DNA of 64,000 nucleotides, taken from assembly GCF_004134865.1 (NCBI RefSeq), contig NZ_SDPO01000001.1:496001-560000 (forward strand). The letters run 5' to 3'. A model generated the notes under the pieces. The model had not been told where the DNA came from, made no database searches, and saw only the letters and a program-made list of their open reading frames with translations. This document shows positions 63,798-64,000 of this stretch, one piece after another. Every line of letters begins with the position of its first letter. The stretch's first letter is position 1. Source of the stretch: Agromyces fucosus (GTDB lineage: Bacteria; Actinomycetota; Actinomycetes; Actinomycetales; Microbacteriaceae). Both the position numbers and the translations under genes were made by a program.

Positions 63798-63938
63798 AGT
63801 CGCGGCATCCGACACGGGATCTCCGGCCCGAATCGACCACGACGCCACACGAGTCGCGGCATCCGACACCGGATCTCCGGCCCGAATCGACCACGACGCC
63901 ACGCGAGTCGCGGCTTCCGACTGAGGATCTCGGCGCGG
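63798..63938. repeat. 54-bp tandem repeat upstream of rarA
   Basis: Two nearly identical 54-bp units start at 63798 and 63852, followed by a diverged partial copy from 63906. Each unit begins AGTCGCGGCATCCGACAC. Because 54 is a multiple of three, the frame stays open on both strands; on the minus strand each unit would encode an 18-residue block containing [15 protein letters not shown]. It lies 13 bases beyond the chosen rarA start. Confidence 0.93.
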
Positions 63939-64000
63939 AGTTCGGTGCGGCGATTGGTCTGGGCACCCCGCCTTGCGTAGAGTCGGCACGCAGGAGTCCC

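Noticed and set aside
63798-63938. Possible CRISPR array upstream of rarA
   Set aside because: Units are head-to-tail 54-mers with no unique spacers and no cas genes nearby.

Overview
The window is chromosomal DNA from a high-GC actinobacterium. Gene order, leader motifs and lineage proteins point to the family Microbacteriaceae; I would guess an Agromyces-like genus, but the genus is inference. Almost every gene is on the minus strand. Only one protein gene (50475-52736) and one tRNA-Leu are on the plus strand. Nearly all sequence is coding, genes are tightly packed, and ATGA, TAATG, TGATG, TAGTG and 8-nt start/stop overlaps are frequent. I see no transposase, prophage, CRISPR array or plasmid gene.

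Layout, left to right (minus-strand genes are transcribed right to left). 1-11.3 kb holds the start of uvrA (cut by the window edge, with a LexA box upstream), uvrB, coaE, rpsA with a leader hairpin, a TIGR01777-type epimerase, a DUF885 metallopeptidase-like protein and polA. 11.4-15.4 kb holds a PdtaR-type ANTAR response regulator, tRNA-Leu(CAA), a divergent S-adenosylhomocysteine-hydrolase-like protein coupled to an SRPBCC protein, and pyruvate kinase. 15.5-21.5 kb is gltBD.

21.6-30.9 kb is a joined his-trp block read as rpe, hisE, hisG, hisF, hisI, trpE, two small membrane proteins, trpC, trpB, trpA and lgt. trpD, trpG and the other his genes are absent here. 30.9-47.9 kb continues upstream with rsmB, fmt, priA, metK, coaBC, rpoZ, gmk (fused to an actinobacterial IHF domain), pyrF, carB, carA, a PH-like membrane protein, pyrC, pyrB and pyrR. 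A PyrR-binding hairpin precedes pyrR. 48-49.8 kb has a DoxX gene between two strong hairpins, then nusB and efp.

49.8-58 kb is the shikimate pathway: aroQ, aroB, aroK, aroC and aroE, with mltG and ruvX. An opposite-strand gene for a secreted phytase-esterase/glycerophosphodiester phosphodiesterase fusion splits aroB from aroQ. 58.4-64 kb has alaS, a small membrane protein, rpsD and rarA.

As a unit the window is mostly housekeeping: nucleotide excision repair, central carbon and nitrogen metabolism, aromatic amino acids, pyrimidines, CoA, SAM, and translation initiation and elongation. The least ordinary parts are the SAHH-like/SRPBCC pair, the IHF-guanylate kinase fusion, the inserted phosphodiesterase fusion, a motif-degenerate PriA, in-frame tandem repeats in polA, in the PH-like gene and upstream of rarA, and a recurring GCGGATGCC/GGCATCCGC palindrome in intergenic hairpins and low-complexity linkers. 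I did not find a clear multi-gene undescribed system.
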